From Chloroflexota bacterium (GTDB lineage Bacteria; Chloroflexota; Anaerolineae; Anaerolineales; Villigracilaceae): a stretch of 64,000 bases of DNA. Position 1 is the first letter of the stretch; each line of letters starts with the position of its first letter. The stretch spans positions 1 through 64,000 of the forward strand of contig JAAENC010000128.1 of NCBI GenBank assembly GCA_024224815.1, written 5' to 3'. The notes under the pieces were generated by a model, which was not told the origin of the DNA, made no database searches, and worked only from the letters and a program-made list of their open reading frames with translations. The position numbers and the translations under genes are program-made. Below, one piece after another: positions 63,294 through 64,000 of the stretch.

Positions 63294-63309
63294 CTTGATA
63301 TTTGTCAAG
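63294..63309. promoter_or_regulatory. Fnr-type binding site
   Basis: CTTGA-TATTTG-TCAAG, matching the TTGAT-N4-ATCAA type of Fnr/Dnr sites. It is 72 bp before the 62359 start and 85 bp before regulator 4, so it could serve both divergent genes. Confidence 0.6.
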
Positions 63310-63393
63310 AATGTCACAAAGAGATTGTCCTTATTTACTTATTCGTGTAAAATTTATGACAATATTAGAAGTTTTGAATGGAGAAATAGCAAG

Positions 63394-64000
63394 ATGGATG
63401 ATTTGATTGAAAGGTTTGCAAAATCCGAAATATTTAGCAAGTTCACCATCTCCGAGCAGGAAGAACTGGCGAGTCTGGCGACTCGCCGGGTGCTGCCTAA
63501 AGGATCTATCTTATGCTGGCAGGGCGACCCATGGCCTTTTGTATTCTCTATTGTGTCTGGGTTGCTAAAATCTGTAATAGCATCTCCGGATGGGCGTAAT
63601 TACGTTGTGGCCACATGGGGGAGTGGGGTTGAGTTTTGGGGGCATACTCTCTTTGATGGTGATGGGATGCCATCAACTGCCGAAGTCATTGATGATATGA
63701 TTGGCTACCAGTGGCAAGGAGAAGATGTGCTCAGACTTGTATTTCGTAACAACGAAGTAGTTCGAGCGCTTTTGCACCGTCAGACCCAATTGATCCGTAA
63801 GCGAAGAGAAAGTATCTACAATCTGGCTTTTAATCCTGTAGCCAGTCGTTTGGCGAAGTTAATCGTTGAAAAATTTGTAGATGTGGAAAGCCCGACCGTA
63901 CAACGTGATTTAACCCTTGGAGATATGGCCTCTATGGTTGCCTCCTCGCCGGAAGTAGTTTGCCGCATCCTTTATCAATTCCAGGATAATGGCTTTTTAC
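63394..64000 (+). CDS. Crp/Fnr family regulator 4 (3' end beyond the window)
   Basis: 202 residues visible; the frame is open to the last base. Paralog of regulators 2 and 3: EFWGHTLFDGDGMPSTAEV in the beta roll and FNPVASRLAKLIVEKF before the winged helix (LGDMASMVASSPEVVCRILYQF). In the recognition helix the usual Thr-Arg is replaced by Ser-Pro, so it may read a different site. GGAG lies 11 nt before ATG 63394. Confidence 0.85.
   Translation, partial: MDDLIERFAKSEIFSKFTISEQEELASLATRRVLPKGSILCWQGDPWPFVFSIVSGLLKSVIASPDGRNYVVATWGSGVEFWGHTLFDGDGMPSTAEVIDDMIGYQWQGEDVLRLVFRNNEVVRALLHRQTQLIRKRRESIYNLAFNPVASRLAKLIVEKFVDVESPTVQRDLTLGDMASMVASSPEVVCRILYQFQDNGFL

Noticed and set aside
44501-64000. Standard denitrification (nir/nor/nos) or cbb3/aa3 oxidase operon
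   Set aside because: No CXXCH cytochrome c, NorC, CuA subunit II, NirK/NirS or NosZ signature was found; only distant, motif-level similarity.

Overview
The window looks like chromosomal DNA of moderate G+C from a Chloroflexota bacterium, most likely class Anaerolineae. This is inferred from the gene content: a Thr/Pro-linker protein with an NBR1-like Ig domain, many Thr/Pro-rich lipoproteins, LCP and VanW cell-wall proteins, a small SRP RNA, and a BMP-type nucleoside transporter. No rRNA, tRNA, CRISPR, phage or intact insertion sequence was seen.

Layout. 1-2 kb: 3' part of a repetitive surface protein. 2.2-6.2 kb: an ABC-2 exporter with two permeases, then an MFS transporter. 6.3-10.7 kb: small enzymes (PPOX-fold protein, deoxynucleoside kinase, DegV, family-2 glycosyltransferase) and two unknowns. 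10.9-12.3 kb: a ferredoxin, then nickel superoxide dismutase with its maturation protease. 12.4-18.2 kb: membrane proteins and a 1038-residue GAF/HD-GYP sensor. 18.3-22.7 kb: threonine aldolase, then a TetR regulator with a clear operator in front of an NMT1/SsuA-type ABC importer. 22.7-25.9 kb: lspA-rluD-menA and a TSUP permease. 26.2-31.9 kb: a GntR regulator and a BMP/nucleoside ABC transporter. 32-36.5 kb: phosphatase, ketopantoate reductase, nucleoside kinase and a lipoprotein. 36.8-43.6 kb: a membrane methyltransferase, a VanW protein, Trm112-like, HEAT-repeat and LCP proteins, and two related anchored proteins. 43.6 kb: SRP RNA with its own promoter.

44.5-64 kb is the most unusual part. 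It holds a 12-TM protein with a heme-copper-oxidase-like histidine pattern, a formylglycine-generating-enzyme-fold lipoprotein that overlaps it, heme o synthase, an NnrS/heme-copper-like membrane protein in a MarR/DUF1858 operon, a NapH-like membrane ferredoxin, and a lipoprotein with two FmdE-like domains. Around them are three families of paralogous integral membrane proteins (two, two and three copies) and four Crp/Fnr-type regulators, the last cut by the window end. A 32-residue single-TM protein also lies in the cluster. No CXXCH cytochrome c was seen. The best reading is a redox or nitrogen-oxide/oxygen-responsive membrane module that does not match any operon I know; its function is inference.

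Palindromes that could be Crp/Fnr-type or MarR-type operators lie upstream of several of these genes. Three kinds of short dispersed inverted-repeat element (REP/MITE-like) and one exactly repeated 29-nt terminator hairpin are scattered between genes.
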